Shown here in pieces: positions 45,068-53,275 of a stretch of 64,000 nt of DNA. Position numbers and translations under genes: made by a program. Positions within the stretch are counted from its first letter, which is position 1. Each line of letters begins with the position of its first letter. This DNA comes from Streptomyces mirabilis (GTDB taxonomy: Bacteria > Actinomycetota > Actinomycetes > Streptomycetales > Streptomycetaceae), in contig NZ_JBCJKP010000001.1 in NCBI RefSeq assembly GCF_039503195.1, forward strand, positions 1,674,001-1,738,000. Direction: 5' to 3'. The notes under the pieces were generated by a model that searched no databases, had not been told where the DNA came from, and was given only the letters and a program-made list of their open reading frames with translations.

Positions 45068-45152
45068 GCGGACCTCTTCCCCGGCCACTGAGCGGATCTC
45101 CTCACCGGCCACTGAGCGGATCTCCTCACCGAGCACCGCGCGGATCTCCTCC
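45057..45152 (+). repeat. 24-bp tandem repeat, four units, spanning a stop codon
   Basis: Units occupy 45057-45080, 45081-45104, 45105-45128 and 45129-45152. Units two and three are identical, the first differs at its 3' part and the fourth has several changes. The hydrolase stop (45065-45067) is in unit one. The repeat ends about 50 bp before nhaA. Confidence 0.9.
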
Positions 45153-45203
45153 CCGACACCGTTTCGCCGCGTGCCGGACCACGCGCGGGGCGAGAATCAG
45201 GGG

Positions 45204-47108
45204 GTGACTGTGCCAGCCGAGACCTCGCCCATGTCGGGGCAGACCGTGTGCGGCAAGGACGGGCGCGGTCCGCTGCGCTCCTTCCTGCAGACCGAGACCG
45301 GCAGTGCCGCGGTTCTGCTGGTCGCCACGCTCGCGGCCCTCGCCTGGGCCAACATGGGGCCAGGCACGTACGAGGCCTTCTGGAGCACCGAGCTGTCGGT
45401 CCGCCTCGGGGCGCGCGAAGTCTCCCTCGGCCTGCGGGAGTGGGTGAACAGCGGGCTGATGACGCTGTTCTTCTTCGTCGTGGGACTCGAGGCGCGCCGG
45501 GAGTTCGACCTGGGCGAGTTGCGGGAGCGCAGAAGGGTCACGCTGCCGCTGCTCGCCGGGCTCAGCGGCATGGTCGTGCCGATCGCGATCTACCTGGCTC
45601 TCAACGCGGGCCACGACTCCCTGCACGGCTGGGGCGCCGCCATGTCGACGGACACGGCCTTCGCCCTGGGCATGCTCGCCCTCTTCGGGGCACGGCTGCC
45701 CGACAGTCTCCGGGTCTTCATCCTCACCCTCTCCGTCGTGGACGACTTCCTGGCCCTGGCCGTGATCGCCGTCGCCTACAGCGGCGCCCTGGCCCTGCCC
45801 GCGCTGCTGACGGCGCTCGGCCTCTTCGCGGCCGTCGTGCTGGTGCGGCGCACCCTCGGGGTACGGGTTCCCGCGCTGTACGCGGTGCTGGGCGCGGCGG
45901 TGTGGGTCGCGCTGCTCAAGTCGGGGGTTGACCCGGTCGTGACCGGGCTCGCGATGGGCCTGCTCACCTACGCCTACCCCGCCGAGCGCGTCGACCTGGA
46001 ACGAGCCAGCCGTCTCTTCCGGCGCTTCCGTGAACAGCCGACGCCGGAACTGGAGCGCTCCGTACGGCGGGGGATCGCCTCGACGCTCTCGCCCAACGAG
46101 CGGCTCACGCGAATGTTCCACCCCTGGACGAGCTACGTGATCGTGCCGCTGTTCGCCCTCGCCAACGCCGGCATCACCATCAGCGCCGCCCAGTTGGCCC
46201 ATGCCTTCACCTCACCGATCGCCCTCGGCATCCTCCTCGGCTACGTGCTCGGCAAGCCGCTCGGCATCATCGGCGCCACCTGGCTCACCACACGCGCCAG
46301 CCGCGGGCGGCTGCACCCGCCGGTCGGCTGGGGCGCCATCACCGCGGGCGGCACCCTGGCGGGAGTGGGGTTCACCGTGTCCCTGCTGATCGCGACCCTC
46401 GCCTTCGACGGGGCCCGGCTGGCGGAGGCGAAGATCGGCATCCTCGCCGCCGTGGTGGGCGCGTTCCTCCTCACCTGGCTGGTCACCTCGGTGATCGGCG
46501 CCCTTCCCAAGCGTTCCCGTGTCCGGGCCCTCCTCGGTACGGGCACCACCATCGTCGACCTCAGCGACCCCGTGGACGTGGACCGCGACCACGTGCGCGG
46601 CCCGCTGGAGGCGCCCGTGACGCTCGTCGAGTACGGGGACTTCGAGTGCACGTACTGCGGCCTGGCCGAGCCCGTGGTGCGCGAGCTGCTCGCCGACTTC
46701 GGCGACGTGCGCTACGTGTGGCGGCATCTGCCGCTGACCGATGTCCATCCGAACGCCCAGTTCGCCGCCGAGGCCGCCGAGGCCGCGGCCCACCAGGACG
46801 GGTACTGGGAGATGCACGATCTGCTGATGCAGCACCAGGGTGACCTGCGGCCGAAGGACCTGCTCCGCTACGCCGAGGAGATCGGCCTCGACATCGAACG
46901 CTTCCGCAAGGATCTCCGCGAAGGCACGGGGACGGCCAGGGTCGCGGCGGACGTGGAGTCCGCCGACCTCAGCGGTGTCTCGGGCACCCCGACGTTCTTC
47001 GTCAACGGCCGCCGCCACTACGGCGCCTACGACATCGCCTCGCTGTCGGCGGCGGTGCGCGCCGCGCGGCAACGGGCGGCGCTTCAAGGGGTCGGCCGGC
47101 AGGACTGA
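45204..47108 (+). CDS. nhaA: NhaA Na+/H+ antiporter fused to a DsbA-like thioredoxin domain
   Basis: A 634-residue membrane protein. Residues 1-430 are NhaA with about 11-12 segments; the ion-binding pair Asp180-Asp181 is in [13 protein letters not shown], and the assembly-helix block [17 protein letters not shown] is present. Residues about 455-634 form a DsbA-type thioredoxin fold with the redox motif CTYC (Cys482, Cys485) and the cis-proline loop [10 protein letters not shown]. The antiporter exchanges sodium for protons; the role of the redox domain is unknown. Such fusions occur in other actinobacteria. GTG at 45204 is used, with GTG at 45210 equally possible behind AGGGGGTGA. Confidence 0.92.
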   Translation: MTVPAETSPMSGQTVCGKDGRGPLRSFLQTETGSAAVLLVATLAALAWANMGPGTYEAFWSTELSVRLGAREVSLGLREWVNSGLMTLFFFVVGLEARREFDLGELRERRRVTLPLLAGLSGMVVPIAIYLALNAGHDSLHGWGAAMSTDTAFALGMLALFGARLPDSLRVFILTLSVVDDFLALAVIAVAYSGALALPALLTALGLFAAVVLVRRTLGVRVPALYAVLGAAVWVALLKSGVDPVVTGLAMGLLTYAYPAERVDLERASRLFRRFREQPTPELERSVRRGIASTLSPNERLTRMFHPWTSYVIVPLFALANAGITISAAQLAHAFTSPIALGILLGYVLGKPLGIIGATWLTTRASRGRLHPPVGWGAITAGGTLAGVGFTVSLLIATLAFDGARLAEAKIGILAAVVGAFLLTWLVTSVIGALPKRSRVRALLGTGTTIVDLSDPVDVDRDHVRGPLEAPVTLVEYGDFECTYCGLAEPVVRELLADFGDVRYVWRHLPLTDVHPNAQFAAEAAEAAAHQDGYWEMHDLLMQHQGDLRPKDLLRYAEEIGLDIERFRKDLREGTGTARVAADVESADLSGVSGTPTFFVNGRRHYGAYDIASLSAAVRAARQRAALQGVGRQD

Positions 47109-47112
47109 GCCC

Positions 47113-47292
47113 CGATTGGTACGAGAACCCGTTGGGCGGATACGCCACGATCACATCCGGCCGGTACTCCCGCATGAGCGCCTCGAGCCGCCGGACGACC
47201 GGTTCGCCCTCCCTCCTGCTGAACGCGCGCGGATCGATGTCGTCCGCCGGGTCGGGCACGCCGGAGTCGGGGTGACCGGGTCTGCGGTGCGG
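47113..47292 (-). pseudogene. Remnant of a PIG-L/LmbE-type deacetylase (mycothiol amidase-like)
   Basis: The minus strand encodes GHPDSGVPDPADDIDPRAFS and then VVRRLEALMREYRPDVIVAYPP, closely like the middle of Mca/MshB-type enzymes, where 'GYxDSG...NADPRAF' and 'LxREhRPDVVVTYxxNG' precede the zinc-binding HPDH. Here the family likeness ends at NGFS and the expected HPDH is missing. Upstream, a stop at 47293-47295 closes the frame, so the N-terminal zinc motif is gone too. Both ends are lost and the fragment abuts nhaA, which suggests an old deletion. Confidence 0.6.
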
Positions 47293-47391
47293 TCATGACA
47301 TGGACCCTTCCGTCGGCGGCCCACCCTGCCCAAGGCCGCCTCCCTCGGGCCGGCCGCTGTGCCGCTCAAGACGCGCTCCTCGGCCCGCTCT

Positions 47392-48297
47392 TCAGCGCCC
47401 CGTCGAGGGACCGGCGGAGCCCTGGGAGGTTCGCCCGCCCGCCTCGATACTTCCCTTGATGCCGAGTTTTCTGCGTGCTCGCTGGTAGAACGTCGTACCG
47501 CCCAGGCGCACGACATGAGCCGCCGCGGGGCACGCCGACACGGTGACCCGGTCGCCCGCGTCGAGGTAGCCGAGCACCTCGCCGTCGACCTCGACCGCCA
47601 GTCGCCCGGTCGTGGGGAGCAGTTCGAGGGTGACGTCCTCGTCCGCGGGCAGGACGAGCGCCCGGTCGAACGACGAGTGCGCGCTGGCGGGGACGACCAG
47701 GATGGCTTCCACCCGGGGCGAGAGGATCGGGCCGCCCGCGGCGAAGCTGTACGCCGTGGATCCGGTCGAGGTGGAGACCACGACGGCGTCGGCGGCGTAG
47801 CGGATGAACTCCTCGTCCTGGAGCCGGATCGCGATGGCGGCCATGCCGCTGCCGGGTACCCGTACGAGGGCGATGTCGTTGAACGCACGGACCTCGCGCC
47901 CGTCCGGGAGGCGCGTTCGTACGGCCATCCGGGCCTCGGTGGTGAACTGGCCGCTGTCGATCCGGTCCAGCGCCGGCTGGAGCTCGTCGACATCGATCTC
48001 CGCGAGGAAGCCCAGCCGGCCCAGGTTGACGCCGAGCACCGGAGTGGCGCTTCCGGACAGCAGCCTCATGGAACGGAGCATGGTCCCGTCCCCGCCGAGA
48101 CTGACGATCAGATCGGCCCGGGCGACGAGGTCCTGATCCGGTACGGCCACGGCGCTGCAGGCGATACGGCCCACCTCGTCAGGCAGCCCCAGCACCTCGG
48201 CATCGTTCTTGCGGGCCCACTGCACGACCGACTCGATGACCGGCCCCGGATTGCGCCGGGGATGCAGGATCAGGCCGATCGATCCGATCAGACCCAT
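47392..48297 (-). CDS. nadK: NAD kinase
   Basis: A 301-residue enzyme that phosphorylates NAD to NADP with ATP or polyphosphate. The diagnostic GGDGT is at residues 68-72 in SLGGDGTMLRS, LGVNLGRLGFLAEI follows, then FNDIALVR and STSTGSTAYSFAAGGPI, all in the order of the family. ATG at 48297 begins MGLIGSIGLILHPRR, as expected for the first strand, and has AAGGG upstream; longer frames upstream have no family likeness. The Ser/Gly-rich C-terminal tail is extra. Streptomycetes often encode more than one NAD kinase, so this may be a paralogue. Confidence 0.93.
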   Translation of the reverse strand: MGLIGSIGLILHPRRNPGPVIESVVQWARKNDAEVLGLPDEVGRIACSAVAVPDQDLVARADLIVSLGGDGTMLRSMRLLSGSATPVLGVNLGRLGFLAEIDVDELQPALDRIDSGQFTTEARMAVRTRLPDGREVRAFNDIALVRVPGSGMAAIAIRLQDEEFIRYAADAVVVSTSTGSTAYSFAAGGPILSPRVEAILVVPASAHSSFDRALVLPADEDVTLELLPTTGRLAVEVDGEVLGYLDAGDRVTVSACPAAAHVVRLGGTTFYQRARRKLGIKGSIEAGGRTSQGSAGPSTGR

Positions 48298-48418
48298 GAG
48301 AGGGTTCCCTTCCGTCGAGACGCCATGTCCAAGTAGTCCATCATTGCCCGACGAGGGGCATTTCCGACCGATGCGGCACGGGATGCAGCCTGGACGACTC
48401 GTACGGAAGGGGTGAGCG

Positions 48419-48437
48419 GCGGACCGGCGCCGTCCGC
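48419..48437. terminator. GC-rich hairpin downstream of the zinc-ribbon gene
   Basis: GCGGAC (48419-48424) pairs with GTCCGC (48432-48437) around a 7-base loop, within the 190 bp between the zinc-ribbon stop and the NAD kinase start. Confidence 0.4.
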
Positions 48438-48487
48438 GGGGAGCGCGGCGTCGTCGACGTACCGCCGCGCCGGACCCCGCCCCCGGC

Positions 48488-48784
48488 TCAGGCCTGGTAC
48501 GGCTGCTGGGGCTGCTGCGGCTGACCGTACTGCTGGGCGGCGTGCGCGCTCGCGGCCTGCGCCTGCAGCTGCTCCGCCTGCTCCTTGGTCGCCTTCTGCT
48601 CCGCGCCACAGAAGGTGCACTGCGTCGCGTACTTCGACGAGATCGGGAACAGTGGCACGAAGAACAGCGTGAACTTCGTGACACGCTTGCGGAGCGTGTG
48701 CGCCGAGGGATTGCCACAGCGGCCACACACCAGCGTCATTATCGCGAGCTGGTACAGGTATCCCCTGGTGCCAAAAATGATCAT
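48488..48784 (-). CDS. Small zinc-ribbon protein
   Basis: A 98-residue protein. MIIFGTRGYLYQLA opens a short strand region; CGRCGN and CTFCGA form a four-cysteine zinc ribbon with the intervening segment FTLFFVPLFPISSKY, which could touch the membrane. The tail is Gln/Ala/Pro-rich (GQPQQPQQPYQA). Proteins of this family are widespread in streptomycetes and have no known function. ATG at 48784 follows GGGAGGG by about nine bases. It is followed by the NAD kinase gene on the same strand after a hairpin. Confidence 0.85.
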   Translation of the reverse strand: MIIFGTRGYLYQLAIMTLVCGRCGNPSAHTLRKRVTKFTLFFVPLFPISSKYATQCTFCGAEQKATKEQAEQLQAQAASAHAAQQYGQPQQPQQPYQA

Positions 48785-49032
48785 GCTGTTGGTCCCTCCC
48801 GGGTCGGTGCGGACGATCTGCGGAATGCAGTCGCGGAGCACAGTCTCGTGCACGTCGACGGGCTCGGCGCTGGCGGGGTTGCACGACACCGCCCGGAAGT
48901 CCGGCGGGAGTTCGAACGGTCGGTCCCGGGCCACGGAGCCGACGGGCACCGCCTCGCGCCGGTGCCCCGCCCACGCCGCCCGCCCACGCGCCCCGGAACC
49001 CGTGCCGGGTGGCACGAGATCCGGTGACCGCT

Positions 49033-49710
49033 CTACGGCAGGCGCCAGTCCACCGGCTCGACGCCCTGCCTCTCCAACAGCTCGTTGGCCCGGCTGAACG
49101 GACGCGAGCCGAAGAAACCGCGGTCGGCCGACATCGGTGAGGGGTGCGCGGACTCGATCGCCGGGAGATCCCCGAGCAGCGGCCGCAGATTGCGGGCGTC
49201 CCGCCCCCACAGGATCGACACCAGCGGCTTCTCCCGCGCGACCAGCGCCCGGATCGCCTGCTCCGTGACCTCTTCCCAGCCCTTGCCCCGGTGCGCCGCG
49301 GGCTGGCGGGGCGCCGTCGTCAGCGCCCTGTTGAGCAGCAGCACCCCCTGCTCGGTCCAGGGTGTCAGATCGCCGTTGGACGGCCTGGGCAGCCCCAGGT
49401 CCGTGTGCAGTTCCCGGAAGATGTTCTCCAGGCTGCCCGGCAGCGAACGCACCTCGGGCGACACGGCGAAACTCAGCCCGATGGCCATCCCCGGTGTGGG
49501 GTAGGGATCCTGGCCGACGATCAACACCCGGACGTCGTCGAAGGGCTGCTGGAAGGCCCGCAGGACATTCGCCCCGGCCGGGAGATAGGTCCGGCCCGCC
49601 GCTATCTCGGCCCGGAGGAAGTCCCCCATGGCGGCGATGCGTTCGGCCGCAGGTTCCAGAGCCTTCGCCCAGCCTGCTTCGATGAGTTCATGCAAGGGTC
49701 GTGGTGCCAC
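49033..49710 (-). CDS. ung: Uracil-DNA glycosylase, family 1
   Basis: A 225-residue DNA repair enzyme that removes uracil from DNA. The water-activating loop GQDPYP carries Asp68, and the minor-groove loop [18 protein letters not shown] carries His189; [11 protein letters not shown] is the uracil-recognition block. Length fits Ung. GTG at 49710 gives the usual [10 protein letters not shown] start; an ATG at 49749 would add 13 residues and has no better ribosome site. Streptomycetes commonly have two Ung proteins; this type, with PTPGMA after the GQDPYP motif, is probably the second one. Confidence 0.92.
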   Translation of the reverse strand: MAPRPLHELIEAGWAKALEPAAERIAAMGDFLRAEIAAGRTYLPAGANVLRAFQQPFDDVRVLIVGQDPYPTPGMAIGLSFAVSPEVRSLPGSLENIFRELHTDLGLPRPSNGDLTPWTEQGVLLLNRALTTAPRQPAAHRGKGWEEVTEQAIRALVAREKPLVSILWGRDARNLRPLLGDLPAIESAHPSPMSADRGFFGSRPFSRANELLERQGVEPVDWRLP

Positions 49711-49889
49711 GACGTGCCACTCTACTGGCACACGCCGTGACGCCTTCATACGGATTCATACGGACGAGCGCCGCGCGCGGACCCGCCTCTCGGCGCTAGT
49801 CTTCCACCGCGCCGAGATCATCGAGCCGGTCCAGCCGATCACCCGACCGATCGCCCAGGCGGCCGGTCAGCAAAGAGGAGGGGAGCCTG

Positions 49890-50936
49890 TTGCGTCCCTC
49901 CCACGCGTCGGTCGGTGTGCTGGCGGTGGACTCGGGTGGCTCGGGGCTGCGGGCGGCACTGGCCGTGCACGGGCATGTCGTCGGCGTTCCACTGACCTCC
50001 AAGGAGCCGGTCCGCACCGGCCCGCGCGGCATCGACGCCGGACATCTGCTGGATCAACTGCTCCCGATGGCCCGGGAGTTGATGACGGTCACCGGGACGG
50101 AGGAACTGGGGGCCGTGGCCGTCGGAGCGGCGGGGCTCGCCACCCTCGGCGACGCACTGCGGGCCGAGCTGCCCTCCGCGCTGGAGCGCGAACTCGGCGT
50201 GCGGCGGATCGCGTTGGCCGCGGACGCGGTGACCGCGTACGTGGGCGCGCTCGGCCCCCGGCCGGGCGCGGTGATCGCCGCAGGCACCGGGATGATCGCG
50301 GTCGGCACCGATCTGGGCGGCTGGCACAGGGCGGACGGCTGGGGCCATCTGCTCGGTGACTGCGGCGGTGGGGCGTGGATCGGCCGCGCCGGGCTCGAGG
50401 CGGCCCTGCGGGCCTTCGACGGACGCCCGGGCGGGTCGGCGGAGTTGCTGGCGCGGGCCGAGGAGATGTTCGGGCCGGTGGCCGGGTTGCCGGGCAAGCT
50501 GTATCCACGCACCGACCGGCCCGCCGTACTCGCCTCCTTCGCGCCCGAAGTGGCCGCGTGCGCCGCGTCCACCGTCGGCGACCCCGTCGCGCGCGACCTG
50601 ATGCGCGCCGCCGCCAGGCACCTGGCCGACTCCGCGGCCGCCGTCTGCCCGGACACCGGGGAGGACCGGATCGCCCTCACCGGGGGCCTGTTCAAGATGG
50701 GCGACCCCCTCCTCGTACCACTGCGCGCGGAGTTGACGCAGCGGGTGCCGCACGCCCGGCAGGTACCGGCCGCGGGCACTCCGTTGGACGGCGCCGTACG
50801 TATCGCCGTCGACCTGGCGGGCGACCGGCTCACGCTCCCCCGCGACGAACACATGCTTTACGTGATGACCGAAAAGGGCACAACCTCGCCATCCGTCCTC
50901 CGAAAGGGGGATTCATCCACCCTGTCGGACAAGTGA
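49890..50936 (+). CDS. BadF/N-acetylglucosamine-kinase-like ATPase
   Basis: A 348-residue sugar-kinase fold protein. VLAVDSGGSGLRAAL is the phosphate-1 loop, GTGMIAVG the phosphate-2 loop, and ALTGGLFKMG the adenosine motif. This set fits the BadF/BadG/BcrA/BcrD family, whose closest characterised members here are N-acetylglucosamine kinases; the true substrate is open. The start is TTG at 49890, chosen because a long purine-rich GAGGAGGGGAG precedes it and family members start just before the DxGG strand. The region between 50937 and 51103 holds no gene. Confidence 0.82.
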   Translation: MRPSHASVGVLAVDSGGSGLRAALAVHGHVVGVPLTSKEPVRTGPRGIDAGHLLDQLLPMARELMTVTGTEELGAVAVGAAGLATLGDALRAELPSALERELGVRRIALAADAVTAYVGALGPRPGAVIAAGTGMIAVGTDLGGWHRADGWGHLLGDCGGGAWIGRAGLEAALRAFDGRPGGSAELLARAEEMFGPVAGLPGKLYPRTDRPAVLASFAPEVAACAASTVGDPVARDLMRAAARHLADSAAAVCPDTGEDRIALTGGLFKMGDPLLVPLRAELTQRVPHARQVPAAGTPLDGAVRIAVDLAGDRLTLPRDEHMLYVMTEKGTTSPSVLRKGDSSTLSDK

Positions 50937-51103
50937 AGTTGACTCCTGCACCGGTCGCCACAGGAGCACCACAGCACCGGCGAGTCCAGCCACACCGATC
51001 ATTTCTGATCCACACGTAACTCATCAGACAAAAGGGGACGGATACCGCTCACCTGCACCCTCCCCGAACAGGGGAGCCCAAGAAACCAGTAACATGCGTC
51101 GCC

Positions 51104-52027
51104 ATGAGCTCCCCCACTGGGCCCGCGTCCGGCCTGCCAGTACGAATGCCGCGACCTCGCCAGCCCGGGCGGCACCGCCGACCCGAGCCGCTGGCGGCTC
51201 CCGAGGGCGCGCCTGCGCTCGTCCTCGCGGTGCCGGGCACCTCCAGCGCGGCCACGCGCAGCCTCGCCGAGGAGGTCGTGAGCATCGCGCGCTCCGAGCT
51301 GCCCGGCCTCGACGCCCGGATCGGGTACCTCGACGGGGACGACGCCGAGTTCCCCACGCTGCAGTCCGTGCTCACGCGTGCCGCCGAGGAGCGCACCGCC
51401 CGCTATGAGCAGGCCCGTGCCGCCGGTGCGGACGTGACCGAGCCCGACGGCCCCGTCGCCGTCGTGGTGCCCCTGCTCGCCGGCCCGGACAACGCGTTGC
51501 TGCGCCGGGTCCGCCAGGCCGTCATGGAGAGCCGGATCGCGGCCGACCTGACCGACGTTCTCGGCCCCCACCCGCTGCTCGCGGAGGCGCTGCACGTGCG
51601 CCTGTCCGAGGCGGGTCTGGCGCGCGCCGACCGTGCCCGGCTGTTCACCGTGGCCACGGCCGCCGACGGCATCATCCTCGCCTCCGTGGGCGGCGAGGAG
51701 GCCGTACAGGCGGCCGGGATCACCGGCATGCTGCTCGCCGCGCGGCTCGCCGTGCCGGTGATGGCGGCAGCGCTGGACGAGGAGGGCGCGATCGCGGCCA
51801 CCGCCGAGCAGCTGCGCGGCTCGGGTTCCCAGCAGCTCGCCCTGGCTCCGTACCTGATCGGACCGGAGATCGACGCCGGCCTGCTGGACGCGGCCGCCAA
51901 GGAAGCGGGCTGCTCCGCCGCCGAGGCGCTCGGCCCGTATCCGGCGATCGGCAAGCTCGCGCTGGCCAAGTACACGACGGCGCTGGGCATCGCCCCGCAG
52001 CAGCCGCAGGGCGCGCCGGTCCGCTGA
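51104..52027 (+). CDS. CbiX/SirB-fold protein lacking the chelatase histidines
   Basis: A 307-residue protein with two chelatase-like halves, as in sirohydrochlorin chelatases. In real chelatases the first strand ends in HGSR and the second half has GxH; here these places read VPGTSSAATR and PLLAGPDNALLRRV, with no histidine. So binding or chelation of iron or cobalt in the usual way is unlikely, and the protein may be a structural or regulatory relative. The N-terminal 35 residues are Arg/Pro-rich and look disordered. ATG at 51104 is the natural start. It appears alone and is closed by a strong terminator. Confidence 0.78.
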   Translation: MSSPTGPASGLPVRMPRPRQPGRHRRPEPLAAPEGAPALVLAVPGTSSAATRSLAEEVVSIARSELPGLDARIGYLDGDDAEFPTLQSVLTRAAEERTARYEQARAAGADVTEPDGPVAVVVPLLAGPDNALLRRVRQAVMESRIAADLTDVLGPHPLLAEALHVRLSEAGLARADRARLFTVATAADGIILASVGGEEAVQAAGITGMLLAARLAVPVMAAALDEEGAIAATAEQLRGSGSQQLALAPYLIGPEIDAGLLDAAAKEAGCSAAEALGPYPAIGKLALAKYTTALGIAPQQPQGAPVR

Positions 52028-52055
52028 CCGCCCAGGCACCACCCCTCGCACGTCG

Positions 52056-52088
52056 AAGGGCCCGCTCCTCTCACAGGAGCGGGCCCTT
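52056..52088. terminator. Strong hairpin terminator between convergent genes
   Basis: A 14-bp perfect stem (52056-52069 with 52075-52088) encloses CTCAC. It begins with AA and ends with TT on the + strand, so it can act in both directions: for the CbiX-like gene and for the lactonase gene. Confidence 0.88.
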
Positions 52089-52166
52089 CTCTCGTCGGCC
52101 CTCTCGCATGTCTGCGGCTCGTACGTAGGCGGTTCGCGCCTCGGCAGCGGGGCACCGCCGGTCGGC

Positions 52167-53213
52167 TCAGCCGAAGACCACGCAGGACGCCGCCGGAACC
52201 TCCACCGAGCCGCCCCGTCGCGGCACCCCCGTGTCCGGGTCGACCGCGAACCAGGTCACGTCCCCGGAGCGCTCGTTGGCGGCGTACAGGAAGCGCCCCG
52301 AGGGGTCGAGGGCCAGCGCGCGCGGCCAGGTGCCGCCGCAGGGCACCGTGGCGACCAGCCGCAGCCCTTCGCCCACCGCGTCGGGCGTGAGCACGGAGAC
52401 GACGTCCTGGCCGCGGGTGGCGGTCCACACGAAGCGCCCGTCGGGCGACACCACGATGCCCGAGGGGTACGCGTCACCGTCCGGGACCCCCGAGAGCACC
52501 GGTGTCTCCCCGACGGGGCGCAGAGAGCCTTCCTGGGCGCTCCAGCGGCAGACGGCGACCGTGGGGGCGAGTTCGTTGAGCACGTACGCGTGTTCGCCAC
52601 GGGGGTGGAAGACCAGGTGGCGGGGCCCGGAGCCGGGGCGCAGCGCGATCTCGCGGTGCAGCGTGAGCCGGCCGCCGTCCAGCGCGCACACCCGCACGGA
52701 GTCCGTGCCGAGGTCGACGCTGACGGCCCAGCGCCCGCTCGGGTCGGGCTGTACCTGGTGGGCGTGCGGGCTCTGCTGGCGCGGGGTGTGCGGGCCGCGG
52801 CCCTTGTGCTGGAGCACGCTGGAGGCGGCGCCGACGAGCGTGCCGTCGTCGCGTACGGGCAGGGCGGTGACGCTGCCGGAGCCGTAGTTGGCGGTCAGGA
52901 CGTGTCCCGCGAACACGCTGAGGTGCGTGGGGCCGCTGCCTCCGACGGAGACCAACGGCCCGGCGGGCTTCGGTTCGTCGCCGTCCACGCGGTACGCGGC
53001 CACCGCGCCGTCGGCCGTCTCGCTGACCGCGTAGAGCATGTCGTGGGCGGGCGACAGAGCGAGGTACGAGGGATCGGGTACGCCGTCCACCGCGCTCAGG
53101 AGGGTCAGCGCGCCGCTGCCGCGGTCCACGGCCGCGGTGAGGACGCCGGGGCCTCCCGCCGCCGTGAACGAGCCGATGAACGCCCGCTGTTCCCGCGTGC
53201 CGCCGTCTGCCAC
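52167..53213 (-). CDS. Lactonase-family seven-bladed propeller (6-phosphogluconolactonase-like)
   Basis: A 348-residue cytosolic beta-propeller of the YbhE/Pgl type. Repeating blades show the pattern 'hhhsPDGRFVWTATRGQD', for example SPDGRFVWTA and DPSGRFLYAANERSGD, and RHLVFHPRGEHAYVLNEL is a family block. Members hydrolyse 6-phosphogluconolactone or other lactones. GTG at 53213 follows GAGAGGGGAA and starts MADGGTREQRAFIGSF; the longer frame is antisense to the nos gene. It is the gene downstream of nos on the same strand, with a 62-bp gap, so both may share a transcript. Confidence 0.87.
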   Translation of the reverse strand: MADGGTREQRAFIGSFTAAGGPGVLTAAVDRGSGALTLLSAVDGVPDPSYLALSPAHDMLYAVSETADGAVAAYRVDGDEPKPAGPLVSVGGSGPTHLSVFAGHVLTANYGSGSVTALPVRDDGTLVGAASSVLQHKGRGPHTPRQQSPHAHQVQPDPSGRWAVSVDLGTDSVRVCALDGGRLTLHREIALRPGSGPRHLVFHPRGEHAYVLNELAPTVAVCRWSAQEGSLRPVGETPVLSGVPDGDAYPSGIVVSPDGRFVWTATRGQDVVSVLTPDAVGEGLRLVATVPCGGTWPRALALDPSGRFLYAANERSGDVTWFAVDPDTGVPRRGGSVEVPAASCVVFG

Positions 53214-53275
53214 TGCCGTTCCCCTCTCGGTCCCGCGCTCTCCCGGGCCGACGGTAGCAGTCGGCGACCAACGGT

